DNA of 64,000 nucleotides from Beijerinckiaceae bacterium (GCA_947370975.1 CANBNG010000005.1:1-64000), one strand, 5' to 3'. Shown: positions 51,291-59,866, counted from the stretch's first letter. Numbers and translations are program-made. Notes: generated from the sequence alone by a model not told the origin.

Positions 51291-52280
51291 CTAGACCTCG
51301 AAGGAAATCATGCGCTTCATGATGAAAACGCCAAGCGACATCCAGATCGCACTGCCCACCAGCATGATTCTTCCCTCGTCGGTCGTCCACAGCATGTCCA
51401 TATAGCCGGGGCTCGTAATATAAACGAGCGTGGCAACGACGAAGGGCAGAGAGCCAATGATGCCGGCAGACGCCTTGGCTTCGGCAGACATGGCCTTGAT
51501 CTTGTGCGCGAGACGCTTGCGCTCGCGCAGCACACGCGAAAGATTGCCAAGCCCTTCGGCAAGATTACCGCCGGATTTTTGCTGGATGCCAATCAGAATT
51601 GCAAAGAAGCGCGCCTCCGACACAGGCACGCGCTCGGCAATGCGCTCGACGGCGTCCGTCACGGACAGCCCGACCGATTGGGTTTCGATGACGATGCGAA
51701 ATTCCGATCGGATTGGCTCGGCAAATTCGCTCGATACGACGCGCAGGGAATCGAGCAAAGGCAAGCCCGCCTTGACGCCACGAATGATGACGTCGATCGC
51801 ATCTGGAAATTGGGTCGAGAATTTCGCGAGCCGTCGCTTGCGCAAGAACGCGAGGACCCAATGCGGCAGGCCAAGACCGCCAACAAACAGGCCCGCCGCC
51901 AGCATGAAGAGCTCCTGCGTTGCAAGGAGCAGAACAATCCCGAGTGTCGCACCAAGCACGCAGGAGCCAGCGTAGAATTGCACGCGCGATATCCCCAGAC
52001 CCGCCTGCAACAGCTTTTGATCGATGGTGACGCGGCGGGCTTTTTTCTCGCGGTTTTCCAGCTCTTTCAGGCTTTCGGCAATCTGCTTTCGTCTTTGCGT
52101 CGCATCGACCGTACGGGTGGTGGCAATGCGCTTGGCGCCTGCATGGACAAGATGAGCGCGTCGCTTCTGCGCCACGCGCTCGCTTGAGAAATAGGGTGCA
52201 ACGAGCGCGAAAAAGACTCCGATCACAGCGAGCGCAATCAGCCCGATCAAGATCAGCATTTTCGGTGGCAGCTGGCCCAT
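51291..52280 (-). CDS. tadB: Tad pilus inner membrane platform protein TadB
   Basis: A 329-residue partner of TadC. It has an N-terminal membrane helix (LIGLIALAVIGVFFALVAPY), a basic cytosolic segment, two middle helices (around 120-160), the T2SF domain with FPDAIDVIIRGVKAGLPLLD and AEGLGNLSRVLRERKRL, and C-terminal helices. The start is three bases after the cpaF stop on the same strand, which implies co-translation. Confidence 0.93.
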   Translation of the reverse strand: MGQLPPKMLILIGLIALAVIGVFFALVAPYFSSERVAQKRRAHLVHAGAKRIATTRTVDATQRRKQIAESLKELENREKKARRVTIDQKLLQAGLGISRVQFYAGSCVLGATLGIVLLLATQELFMLAAGLFVGGLGLPHWVLAFLRKRRLAKFSTQFPDAIDVIIRGVKAGLPLLDSLRVVSSEFAEPIRSEFRIVIETQSVGLSVTDAVERIAERVPVSEARFFAILIGIQQKSGGNLAEGLGNLSRVLRERKRLAHKIKAMSAEAKASAGIIGSLPFVVATLVYITSPGYMDMLWTTDEGRIMLVGSAIWMSLGVFIMKRMISFEV

Positions 52281-52283
52281 GGA

Positions 52284-53765
52284 CTATCCTCCGAGAACAC
52301 GCGCGCCGTCGCGAATTTCGGCAGCATCGAGCGCAGCCGCCAGCCGCTCTTCTTCATTGTAATAACGCGCACGATCCCAGAAGCGCGGGCGACCTATGCC
52401 TGTCGAGCGATGCCGCCCGACGAGCCGTCCCTGCGCATCTTCACCGAGAATTTCATAGACGAAGAGATCCTGCGTCGTGACGACATCGCCCTCAAGACCG
52501 GTCACTTCCGTAATATGGGTGATCCGGCGGGAGCCATCGCGCAGGCGCGCAGCCTGGATGATGACATCGATGGAGGAAACCAGCATTTCGCGAATGGTGC
52601 GCGCGGGCAGAGAATATCCGCCCATGGTAATCATGGATTCGATGCGGCTCAGCGCCTCGCGCGGCGAATTGGCATGCAGGGTTCCCATGGAACCATCATG
52701 TCCCGTGTTCATCGCCTGCAGGAGGTCTATGGCTTCGGGTCCGCGCACCTCGCCCACGATGATGCGTTCGGGGCGCATGCGCAGGCAGTTCCTGACGAGA
52801 TCGCGCATGGTGATGGCACCCGTGCCCTCAAGGCTCGGCGGGCGCGTTTCAAGCCGCACCACATGGGGCTGCTGAAGCTGGAGTTCGGCGGCGTCCTCGC
52901 AGGTGATGATGCGCTCGTCATCATCGATGTAATTGGTGATGCAATTGAGCAGCGTCGTCTTGCCCGAGCCCGTGCCGCCAGAGATGACGACATTGCAGCG
53001 AACGCGCCCGATGACCTTGAGGATTTCCGCGCCCTCGGCCGTAATCGAGCCATAGCGCACGAGCTGGTCGAGTGTCAGTTTTTCGCGGCGGAATTTGCGA
53101 ATGGTGAGTGTGGGTCCATCGATTGCCAGCGGCGGCGCAATCACATTGACGCGCGACCCATCGAGCAGGCGCGCATCGCAAATCGGCGAGGCCTCGTCAA
53201 CGCGCCGGCCCACCTGGCTGACGATGCGCTGACAAATATTCATCAGCTGCGTATTGTCCTTGAAGCGCACATTGGTGAGCTGGATCTTGCCGCCCACTTC
53301 AATATAGGTGCGGTTGCAGCCATTCACCATGATGTCGGCAATATCGTCGCGCGCCAGCAGCGGCTCGAGCGGGCCAAAGCCCAGAACGTCGTTGCAGATA
53401 TCGTCGAGCAGATCTTCCTGCTCGGAAATCGACATGACGAGGTTCTTGATCGAAATGATCTCGTTGACGATATCGCGAATTTCCTCGCGCGCGCTTTCAG
53501 GATCGAGCCTGGACAATTGCGAGAGATCGATAGCCTCGATCAGTGCGCCAAAGATCATGCCTTTCGTGATGTAATATTCTTCCGAGCGATGCGCTTCTCC
53601 GACAGGCCCGGCGGTGGATTGAGGGGAAATTCCGCGTTGCGCCGCAGTCGGTTTTGGCGCAACGCCCGGCGGCAAACGCGTTGCAACAGGTTTGGCTGCA
53701 ACAGGTTTGGCAGCAGCAGCCGGCTGGTTTTGTGTAGCTGACTGGCTGGTGCGCTTACCAAACAT
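52284..53765 (-). CDS. cpaF: Tad pilus assembly ATPase CpaF/TadA
   Basis: A 493-residue secretion ATPase that drives pilus extension (and probably retraction). An Ala/Pro/Lys-rich N-terminus (residues 10-60, with a KPVA repeat) is followed by the N-terminal domain and the ATPase core: Walker A GGTGSGKTTLLNCI (near 265), an Asp box/Walker B region MRPERIIVGEVRGPEAIDLL, and the His box TGHDGSMGTLHANSPREALS. All catalytic motifs are present. GAGGGATG precedes the ATG. It lies 41 bases after cpaE. Confidence 0.95.
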   Translation of the reverse strand: MFGKRTSQSATQNQPAAAAKPVAAKPVATRLPPGVAPKPTAAQRGISPQSTAGPVGEAHRSEEYYITKGMIFGALIEAIDLSQLSRLDPESAREEIRDIVNEIISIKNLVMSISEQEDLLDDICNDVLGFGPLEPLLARDDIADIMVNGCNRTYIEVGGKIQLTNVRFKDNTQLMNICQRIVSQVGRRVDEASPICDARLLDGSRVNVIAPPLAIDGPTLTIRKFRREKLTLDQLVRYGSITAEGAEILKVIGRVRCNVVISGGTGSGKTTLLNCITNYIDDDERIITCEDAAELQLQQPHVVRLETRPPSLEGTGAITMRDLVRNCLRMRPERIIVGEVRGPEAIDLLQAMNTGHDGSMGTLHANSPREALSRIESMITMGGYSLPARTIREMLVSSIDVIIQAARLRDGSRRITHITEVTGLEGDVVTTQDLFVYEILGEDAQGRLVGRHRSTGIGRPRFWDRARYYNEEERLAAALDAAEIRDGARVLGG

Positions 53766-53806
53766 TCACATCATCCCTCATGACGCGTTCGCCGCGCCGC
53801 AAACGG

Positions 53807-55024
53807 TCAGGCGAAGACATCTTTGATTTTCTCAAACAGGCCACGGCGCGCGGATTTCAGATCCGGCCGCCCGGTTACGACGCGCGTCAGTTCGGCAAAG
53901 ACTTCCGTGACCTTGGCTGATCCCTCGACCTCACCCAGCATCTGGCCATTGTTGGTGGCTGTGCCAAAGAGCTTGGGGTCATGAAGGATGCTCGCCATGG
54001 GCGCGATATCGAGCGCCTTGGCGAAATCGGCCACCGGAATTTCGGGCCGCTTGGCCATGCCGATGCCATTGAGCACAAGCCGGGGCTCGAGATCGTTGGG
54101 CCGGGCCGCGCGGATCGCGTCGAAAATATTCTTGGCATTGCGCAGGCTTGCAAGATCTGGCCCGGCCACAACCACAACTTCGTCTGCGCCAATCAGCGCA
54201 TTGCGTTTCCAGCCGGCCCAGCCATGGGGCAGATCGAGCACGATATAGGGGGCCGCGCCGCGCAGGAATTCGATGACCGGCTCGAACGCATCCTCGCCGA
54301 GATCATAATTACGATCGAGCATGGCAGGGGCTGCCATGATGCTGAGATTATGCGTGCAGCGCGACAAAAGGCGTTCGACATAATTGGTGTCGAGCCTGTC
54401 ACTGGCAAAAACCGCATCCGCCGTGCCTTGGGGCGGATCCTGATTGAAATCGAGCGCGGCGGTGCCGAAGGGCAGATCCATATCCACGATCACGGTCGGC
54501 TGTTCGAGCGTGCGGGAAATGGTCCAGGCAAGATTATGCGCCAGGGTGGAAGCGCCCGTGCCGCCCTTGGTTCCCGTGACGGCGATCACCCGGCCGATGA
54601 GGCGTTGCCCCGGCGTGTTGTAAAGTTCGGAAACGATGCGCACGAAATCCGACGTGTCGAAGGGATGCACCAGATATTCGCTCACCCCGCGCGCCATCAA
54701 TTCGCGATAGAGCAGAATGTCGTTCACCCGGCCAATGGCGACGACCTTCGTGCCCTCGTCACAAATTTCAGCGAGATTATCGAGCTGAGCCACAAGCTCT
54801 TCGCGCGCGCCGGCGGATTCGATCACGATGAGATTGGGCGTCGGCGCATCGCGATAGGCTTCGATTGCCGCCGCGACCCCGCCCATGTGAAGTTTGAAAT
54901 GCGCGCGGCTCATGCGCCGGTCCGATACCGCCTGCGCCAGAATTCCATGCGTATCCATCTGCTCGCAGAAAGCCTGGATCGAGATCCGCGGCACGCTGGC
55001 AATGGGGCTGGAAAGATCGCTCAC
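53807..55024 (-). CDS. cpaE: Tad pilus localisation ATPase CpaE/TadZ
   Basis: A 405-residue protein with an N-terminal receiver-like domain (about 25-130, ANLIVIESAG-like strands) and a C-terminal MinD/ParA-type ATPase with the deviant Walker A GTKGGTGASTLAHN and DMDLPFGTAALDFNQ. CpaE/TadZ places the pilus at the cell pole. The start GTG at 55024 is chosen because GGAG lies about 8 bases upstream and it avoids overlap with cpaD; an ATG at 55084 would overlap cpaD by 43 bases. Confidence 0.92.
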   Translation of the reverse strand: MSDLSSPIASVPRISIQAFCEQMDTHGILAQAVSDRRMSRAHFKLHMGGVAAAIEAYRDAPTPNLIVIESAGAREELVAQLDNLAEICDEGTKVVAIGRVNDILLYRELMARGVSEYLVHPFDTSDFVRIVSELYNTPGQRLIGRVIAVTGTKGGTGASTLAHNLAWTISRTLEQPTVIVDMDLPFGTAALDFNQDPPQGTADAVFASDRLDTNYVERLLSRCTHNLSIMAAPAMLDRNYDLGEDAFEPVIEFLRGAAPYIVLDLPHGWAGWKRNALIGADEVVVVAGPDLASLRNAKNIFDAIRAARPNDLEPRLVLNGIGMAKRPEIPVADFAKALDIAPMASILHDPKLFGTATNNGQMLGEVEGSAKVTEVFAELTRVVTGRPDLKSARRGLFEKIKDVFA

Positions 55025-55041
55025 GACAAGATCTCCATGGC

Positions 55042-55752
55042 CTAATTGCCCACTGCGCTGATGGATGACGTCTTGGTCTGCCACGCAGAGCCAGGGTCCT
55101 GACCCTTGCGCACATTGACGATGGCGCGGCTGCGCATTTCAGTATCTTTCGGGCCCTCCGCCTGGCGTCCGACAAGATCGCGGGGATCCGCCGTCTGCGC
55201 CGCGATCATGCTCTGGTAGGCGCACCCGAAGTTCCAATAGTTCCGGTTTTCCAGTCCCTGCATGGTGCTGCCCGAGGCCAGATCGGCTGGCCATTCCCCG
55301 CAGGTAGAAACAACGCGCGCGCGCACGCCGGTAAAGCTCAAGTGAAGGGGAGCCGCGCGCGCGGAATCGCTGATCGGGTAGGTGCCTGCCTTGATCGTGC
55401 CGCGCAGGCCGCGCGCGAGAAGAATCTGCCGGATGGTCGCAAACTGGCGGCGATAATCGGCATCGCGCCGCGTGCCCGTGGGGAGCATGGCGACCATCTG
55501 GCCATTGCCTTGACGGCGATAGAGATCGGCAAATTCGGTGACCTGCGCCCGCGCCCGCTCATCGAGCGTCGCGCCTGCAAAAACATCCAGCGTATAAGGC
55601 GCTTCGCGCAATTCAATCGCGTGGCGCTGCTGATAGTCGGGCGCCGTTGGTTTTGCCGCAAGCTGGCGGGTGCCCGCCGCACCGCAGGCCCCGAGCGTCA
55701 GGCAGATCACGAGCACGCCGATGAGGCGCGAGGCAATCGGGCGCTCAATCAT
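55042..55752 (-). CDS. cpaD: Pilus assembly lipoprotein CpaD
   Basis: A 236-residue outer membrane lipoprotein. Signal peptide and lipobox are visible (LIGVLVICLTLGACGAA, Cys near 23). The CpaD domain has DLYRRQGNGQMVAMLPTGTR and a late NYWNFGCAYQSMIAAQTADP with DPRDLVGRQAEGP, typical for the family. CpaD is thought to assist the secretin. The ATG at 55752 overlaps the cpaC end by eight bases; the frame is open further upstream. Confidence 0.92.
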   Translation of the reverse strand: MIERPIASRLIGVLVICLTLGACGAAGTRQLAAKPTAPDYQQRHAIELREAPYTLDVFAGATLDERARAQVTEFADLYRRQGNGQMVAMLPTGTRRDADYRRQFATIRQILLARGLRGTIKAGTYPISDSARAAPLHLSFTGVRARVVSTCGEWPADLASGSTMQGLENRNYWNFGCAYQSMIAAQTADPRDLVGRQAEGPKDTEMRSRAIVNVRKGQDPGSAWQTKTSSISAVGN

Positions 55753-57148
55753 TGATGAACCCCACGCGGCCTTTGAGCGCCTTGATCTCCGGATTTGCAG
55801 GCGTGGCATAAAGCCGGTTCACCCGGCCAAGCAGCCAGGCCTGGGGATCGCTCGCATCGGTGAAATTGTCGGTGGGCTTGGCCAGATCGCCCGGGTTCAC
55901 AGGCTTTGCGATGACCGGCGTGACCACGATCATCAGCTCGCTTTCCTCGCGCTGGTAATCGCGCGAGCGAAACAATGCGCCGAGAATCGGCAAGTTCATG
56001 AGCCCGGGGAGTCCATTGATGACCTGACGCGACCGCGTCTGGATCAACCCGGCAGAGGCGATGGAAGCGCCAGACGGTAACTCGACCGTCGTTTCATTCT
56101 TGCGGGTGAGAAAGGCCGGAATATTGGCATTGGCAACATTCACACCCTGCGTCGGATCGACCTCAGTCACCTCGGTTGCCACGCGCAGCAGAATGCGCCC
56201 CTCGGAAAGAACGACGGGCGTGAAATTGAGCGTGACGCCATAGGGGCGGAAACTGACCGACGGCGTGCAGACATTGCGGTTGGTCGCCGGATCGAGCGCG
56301 CAGCTCTGTCCCGTGATAACCGGCACTTCGCCGCCGGCGGTAAATTTCGCACTTTCGCCCGACACAGCCGTGACTGCGGGCTCGGCCAGAATGCGTGCCA
56401 CGCCATAGCGCTCGAGCGCCTGCAATGTGCCCGTCATGCTGCCTTCCAGCGAGAGGCTTGAATTCGTCGGTGCGGTGGTGATCCCGTAGGGATTGGAAAC
56501 GGTGAGCTTTCCCCAGCCTCCCGACGTGCCGAGATTGGACACGCCCAGCTGTTTCATCACCTGCCGTTTCACTTCCGCGATGGTGACTTTCAACATCACC
56601 TGATCCTGCCCGCGGATCACCAGCGAATTGACCACCTTGCCGGCGGCCGTTGGTGTTGCGCCACCCGATTGCGCGACAAAGCCCGCAGCAATATCGAATG
56701 CCTGTTGTGCATCGCGCGCCGAATCCACGCTGCCGGTGAGGATGATCGTGTCATTGACGGTGCGCAGTCCGATATTGGCGCGCGGCATCGCCGTCTTGAG
56801 AATGCGATCGAGCTCCCCGATATCGCGTCCGATGGCCAGATCGATGGCGGCAATCTGGCGGCCCGCGGCATCGATGGCAAAGATCGTCGTCTGCCCGCCT
56901 TCCACGCCAATGATGTAGATCTTGCGCGGCGAGCGCACGACGGCATTGGCGACTTTCGGATTGCCCACGAAAATTTCCGACGCATCGCGCGGCAGATCGA
57001 GAATGATCGATTTACCAACGCCCATGTTGATCCGCCGCGTGGCGGCATCCTCCTCGGCTGCACGCGCGCCAGCCCCTGCAAGGGCTGCGAGCGCGAGCAC
57101 GAGGCCGGCGTGCAAAGTCTTTCGGGCGGCGCGCAGGAGGCCCTTCAT
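55745..57148 (-). CDS. cpaC: Pilus secretin CpaC/RcpA
   Basis: A 467-residue outer membrane secretin. After a signal peptide (HAGLVLALAALAGAGARA) comes the N-terminal pilus domain (GKSIILDLPRDASEIFVGNP), a BON-like region with DTIILTGSVDSARDAQQAF, and the secretin core with VTAVSGESAKFTAGGEVPV and LLRVATEVTEVD, ending in a SRDYQREESELMIVVTP segment. Secretins form the gated pore for the pilus. The start overlaps cpaB by four bases. Confidence 0.94.
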   Translation of the reverse strand: MKGLLRAARKTLHAGLVLALAALAGAGARAAEEDAATRRINMGVGKSIILDLPRDASEIFVGNPKVANAVVRSPRKIYIIGVEGGQTTIFAIDAAGRQIAAIDLAIGRDIGELDRILKTAMPRANIGLRTVNDTIILTGSVDSARDAQQAFDIAAGFVAQSGGATPTAAGKVVNSLVIRGQDQVMLKVTIAEVKRQVMKQLGVSNLGTSGGWGKLTVSNPYGITTAPTNSSLSLEGSMTGTLQALERYGVARILAEPAVTAVSGESAKFTAGGEVPVITGQSCALDPATNRNVCTPSVSFRPYGVTLNFTPVVLSEGRILLRVATEVTEVDPTQGVNVANANIPAFLTRKNETTVELPSGASIASAGLIQTRSRQVINGLPGLMNLPILGALFRSRDYQREESELMIVVTPVIAKPVNPGDLAKPTDNFTDASDPQAWLLGRVNRLYATPANPEIKALKGRVGFIND

Positions 57149-57963
57149 TTCGTGCCCTGCTGAACGCCAAACCGCACGATGGAGATGGCGTGCTCAAGCG
57201 GCTGGGCCTTTGCGGGCGCGCCGCTCGCCGCATTGTTTTCTGCAAAGCTGCGCAGGAGCAGCGACAATTGTCCGCTGCGCTGGGCCAGCATCAGAACTTC
57301 GCCTTGCTCGGGCGTCACCTCCAATGTCGCGGTCGCGCCCGTCAGCGTGCGTTCGCCAGACCGCTCCTGCGCATTCTGGCCGATGGCGAGCACGCGAATA
57401 TTGGCGAGAACGGTCTGGACGGCAGAGGACTCGCTCGTCTGCGCATCCTCGCGGCTGGTGCGCAAAATATCGACGCGGTCATTGGGCAGAATGAAACCGC
57501 CGGCAGACGTCGTGCCCTGCGAATCGATAGGGATCGCCATGGCCCGCATGCCGGCGGGCAAGGTGGCGGCAAGAAATCCGCTCGCGCGGCCGGGCAGGAT
57601 CAGCTTTTCCAGACGCACCGGATCGCCCGCCGAAAAGGGCATGCGCACATAAGCGCCACGCACCTCGGCCAGAACATCGCCCGCATTGGTGCGCCGGATC
57701 ATGGAGGACCGAATGGCCTCGACCGGCCAGGCCTGCCAGACGAGATCGCCCTCGGCGATGATCCGGGAGACCAGCAAGTCGGCAGTTGCAACAAGCACTT
57801 CGTCCATCGCCACAGCGGGCTTTGGCGGCGCGGCTGGCGCCGCCTCACGCACAGGTTCGGCCTCAGGCACAGGCGCGGGCGCTGGCTCGGGCTCCAGCAA
57901 GAGAAAAGCTGACGCGCCGGCTGCAACCGCGACGCCCAGCATGATCAATCGCGCGATTTTCAT
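57145..57963 (-). CDS. cpaB: Pilus assembly protein CpaB/RcpC
   Basis: A 272-residue protein with an N-terminal membrane anchor (RLIMLGVAVAAGASAFLLL), a Pro/Ala/Glu linker and a SAF-type domain (VLVATADLLVSRIIAEGDLV) followed by ILPNDRVDILRTSREDAQ and EVTPEQGEVLMLAQRSGQLS, as in RcpC/CpaB proteins. The protein is thought to work in the periplasm with the secretin. Ninety-eight AT-rich bases separate it from cpaA, which could hold a second promoter. Confidence 0.92.
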   Translation of the reverse strand: MKIARLIMLGVAVAAGASAFLLLEPEPAPAPVPEAEPVREAAPAAPPKPAVAMDEVLVATADLLVSRIIAEGDLVWQAWPVEAIRSSMIRRTNAGDVLAEVRGAYVRMPFSAGDPVRLEKLILPGRASGFLAATLPAGMRAMAIPIDSQGTTSAGGFILPNDRVDILRTSREDAQTSESSAVQTVLANIRVLAIGQNAQERSGERTLTGATATLEVTPEQGEVLMLAQRSGQLSLLLRSFAENNAASGAPAKAQPLEHAISIVRFGVQQGTK

Positions 57964-58061
57964 CCTGGTGTGCTCGCCCTACAAAGCCGAATCTCTGCTT
58001 TTTTGAAATAAACGTAACAGACTATAGGCTCAGTTATAGTTAAGGAAAAGTTGAGAAAGCC

Positions 58062-58574
58062 TCAGGACAGCGCGACCCTCAGCCAGATATCGGAATCGGG
58101 GTAAACGTAGAGACCAGCAGCAGCGAGCGCTATGCCATAGGGCACGCCCTGCTTCTGATCGTGCAGGCGGGCAATCCAGACATGGCGCTGCATCCAATCG
58201 GGCAGCGGCCAGCGCCGCGCCTGCAAGATGAGCAAGGTCAGCACGCCGCCAAAGACCGAGCCAAACAAAAGGAAATCAAGCACCACGCCCCAGCCGAGCC
58301 AGAGCGCGACGCCGGCCGCAAGTTTTGCATCGCCCCCGCCGATCCAGCCAAAGGCAAACAGGGCAAAACTGCAGGCGAGCACGAGCAGGCCGCAGGCGAG
58401 ATTCCAGCCGATGAGCGACAGCGGCAGACCCGCGGCAACCGCCATGCCACAGAAGCCGCCGAGCAGCGCGAGCGGGATCTTGTTGGAGATCCGCATGGTG
58501 AGGAGATCGGAGGCAGCCGCATAGGCCATCAGAAGCGGGAAAATCAGCAGGGCCGCAATCTGGGTCATCGACAC
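58062..58574 (-). CDS. cpaA: Prepilin peptidase CpaA/TadV
   Basis: A 170-residue membrane aspartyl protease that cleaves the leader of Flp pilin. Four or five helices are seen; the catalytic aspartates lie in AAASDLLTMRISNKIP (near residue 23) and in the GxGD-type motif GGGDAKL (near residue 78). It lacks the N-methyltransferase domain of type IV PilD, as usual for the Tad type. It lies between flp and cpaB on the same strand. Confidence 0.92.
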   Translation of the reverse strand: MSMTQIAALLIFPLLMAYAAASDLLTMRISNKIPLALLGGFCGMAVAAGLPLSLIGWNLACGLLVLACSFALFAFGWIGGGDAKLAAGVALWLGWGVVLDFLLFGSVFGGVLTLLILQARRWPLPDWMQRHVWIARLHDQKQGVPYGIALAAAGLYVYPDSDIWLRVALS

Positions 58575-58624
58575 TCTCCGGTCGCAGGCGATCCTGCGAT
58601 TGCGCCACCCTAGGGGCGCAATCT

Positions 58625-58639
58625 TTAACTTCGGTTAAC
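58625..58639. promoter_or_regulatory. TTAAC palindrome upstream of cpaA (CtrA-like, imperfect)
   Basis: TTAAC and GTTAA arms around TTCG give an exact palindrome 51 bases upstream of the cpaA start. It carries two TTAA half sites spaced by six bases rather than the seven of the CtrA consensus. It may be an operator for the cpa operon. Confidence 0.3.
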
Positions 58640-58863
58640 TATAAAAGCAGGTATCGCCGCGTATGGCTCGATTGGTCTCCCGCGAGACTGGTGGGCGAGG
58701 TCGCCCCGGCATGGAGCCCTTTTGAAGGGGGGGCGACAAACAGGCCAAGCAGGCCAGAGCGGAGCCTGTGAGCACGCGAGGCAGATCAATTCCCGGGCAC
58801 GCGCGGGCGCGCCCGAGGAATGCGCATAAGAATATGAAAGCACGCGATATTATAAGGTCGCGA

Positions 58864-58886
58864 CCCGGCCGATCCAGCCGGCCGGG
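58864..58886 (-). terminator. GC-rich stem after the flp pilin gene
   Basis: Twelve bases after the flp stop, CCCGGCCG and CGGCCGGG pair around a seven-base loop. There is no T tract, so it may act as a partial terminator or mRNA stabiliser that keeps pilin mRNA more abundant than the downstream cpa mRNA. Confidence 0.45.
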
Positions 58887-58897
58887 CGCCGAATGCC

Positions 58898-59059
58898 TCA
58901 GCTGAGGTTCGTCGAAATGGCGGTGAATTTGGCAGTCAGACGCGTCCCGATCGCCGTGACAGACGTGATGATGACGACAGCGATCAAACCGGCGATGAGA
59001 CCATATTCAATCGCGGTTGCGCCGGACTGATCCTTCAGAAAACGCGAGATGATGTTCAT
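58898..59059 (-). CDS. flp: Flp/Tad major pilin
   Basis: A 53-residue prepilin. The leader MNIISRFLKDQSG is followed by the processing site G/ATAIEYGLIAGLIAVVI, where CpaA should cut after Gly13; Glu of IEYG is the conserved position 5 of the mature protein and the hydrophobic helix forms the fibre core. The tail RLTAKFTAISTNLS is short. A ribosome binding site AGGAGCAGG precedes the ATG. The upstream 90 bases are AT-rich with a CtrA-like box, in keeping with strong regulated transcription. Confidence 0.95.
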   Translation of the reverse strand: MNIISRFLKDQSGATAIEYGLIAGLIAVVIITSVTAIGTRLTAKFTAISTNLS

Positions 59060-59139
59060 GTCCTGCTCCTGGTGACACCGCCTGCAAAAACCTTGTTTTT
59101 ACGATTGCGCTGCTGGAATTACTTATGAAACAGAATGAG

Positions 59140-59154
59140 TTACATGTGAGTTAA
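59140..59154. promoter_or_regulatory. CtrA-like box upstream of flp
   Basis: On the minus strand the site reads TTAA, seven bases, GTAA: one mismatch from the CtrA consensus TTAA-N7-TTAA. It lies about 80 bases before the flp start and within the shared promoter region of the divergent secretin N-domain gene (start 59314). In Caulobacter, pilA is a CtrA target. Function inferred. Confidence 0.35.
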
Positions 59155-59313
59155 GCAACTGTCGCGAGTTGTTTGGATCCAATCGAAATAAAATATTAAC
59201 CATGTTTGAGCCAAGGCCGGAGCGCGCTGCCCAGCGCTGCGCGCCCGAGCGCTTTCAGGCTTCTTTCATCCTTTTTGGCTCTTCTTGCGCCATTGCGTGG
59301 TCCCCGAGGCCAA

Positions 59314-59811
59314 ATGTTGATGTTTGAGTTCACACATGCCCGGCGCGTTCTGGCCGGCGCGACCCTTGTCGCAACCATTGCCGCCGGCGGAGCCGTCGGT
59401 GCGCAGGAGATCATCGAGGTTCTGCTCGACCGCGCACGATTGATGGAGATGCCTGCCGGCACGACCACGCTTGTCGTCGGCAATCCGGGCATCGCCGATG
59501 TCACGCTGCTGCGGCGGCAAAACCGCATCGTGCTGACGGCCAAGGCCTTCGGCGAAACCAATGTGATCGCGCTCGACGCCAACGGGCAGTCACTCGCAGA
59601 AACCATCGTGCGCGTGATTGCAGCCGACCATGCGCTCGTCGTGCAGCGCGGCCTTGAACGCGAATCCTATTCCTGCAATCCGCGCTGCCAGCCCACGGTC
59701 AATCTGGGCGACGCAATGCGCTATATGAATGACACGATCGGGCAAGTTGGCCAGCGCAACGCCTATGCCACGCCGGGCAGCGCGCCTGCGCCCCCGCTGC
59801 CGGCCAAATGA
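59314..59811 (+). CDS. Stand-alone pilus/secretin N-terminal domain protein
   Basis: A 165-residue exported protein. A signal peptide (RRVLAGATLVATIAAGGAVG, cut near GAQ) is followed by the domain found at the N-terminus of T2SS/T3SS-type secretins: LLDRARLMEMPAGTTTLVVG, NPGIADVTLLRRQ and KAFGETNVIALDANGQ. The same pattern is seen in CpaC in this window (IILDLPRDASEIFVGNP; EGGQTTIFAIDAAGRQ). The tail has two cysteines (SCNPRCQP). It is divergent from flp and likely acts with the pilus secretin. The start at 59314 follows GAGG; an ATG at 59320 is also possible. Confidence 0.85.
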   Translation: MLMFEFTHARRVLAGATLVATIAAGGAVGAQEIIEVLLDRARLMEMPAGTTTLVVGNPGIADVTLLRRQNRIVLTAKAFGETNVIALDANGQSLAETIVRVIAADHALVVQRGLERESYSCNPRCQPTVNLGDAMRYMNDTIGQVGQRNAYATPGSAPAPPLPAK

Positions 59812-59821
59812 CGCACATAAA

Positions 59822-59847
59822 AAAAGCCGCGGCATGCCGCGGCTTTT
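59822..59847. terminator. Perfect palindromic bidirectional terminator
   Basis: Twenty-six bases form an exact palindrome: AAAAGCCGCGGC followed by AT and its mirror GCCGCGGCTTTT. It has a T tract on both strands and lies between the convergent secretin N-domain gene and the phosphoglucomutase gene, so it should end transcripts from both sides. Confidence 0.88.
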
Positions 59848-59866
59848 CGTGTCGGAACTGAAAAAT

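Larger units (their letters stand above)
58575..58897. other. Structured gap between flp and cpaA
   Basis: About 320 bases without a supported gene. From the flp side it contains a GC-rich stem just after the pilin stop (58864-58886), then a short GC-rich palindrome near 58798-58818, then a longer inverted repeat GTCGCCCC (58700-58707) / GGGGCGAC (58740-58747) with an inner CCCTT/AAGGG stem, then a TTAAC palindrome (58625-58639). This looks like a structured untranslated region able to limit read-through from flp into the cpa genes; a small RNA cannot be excluded. Confidence 0.45.

Noticed and set aside
58625..58843. Minus-strand open frame of 72 codons between flp and cpaA
   Set aside because: It lies in a region of stacked inverted repeats, has no domain and no ribosome binding site.
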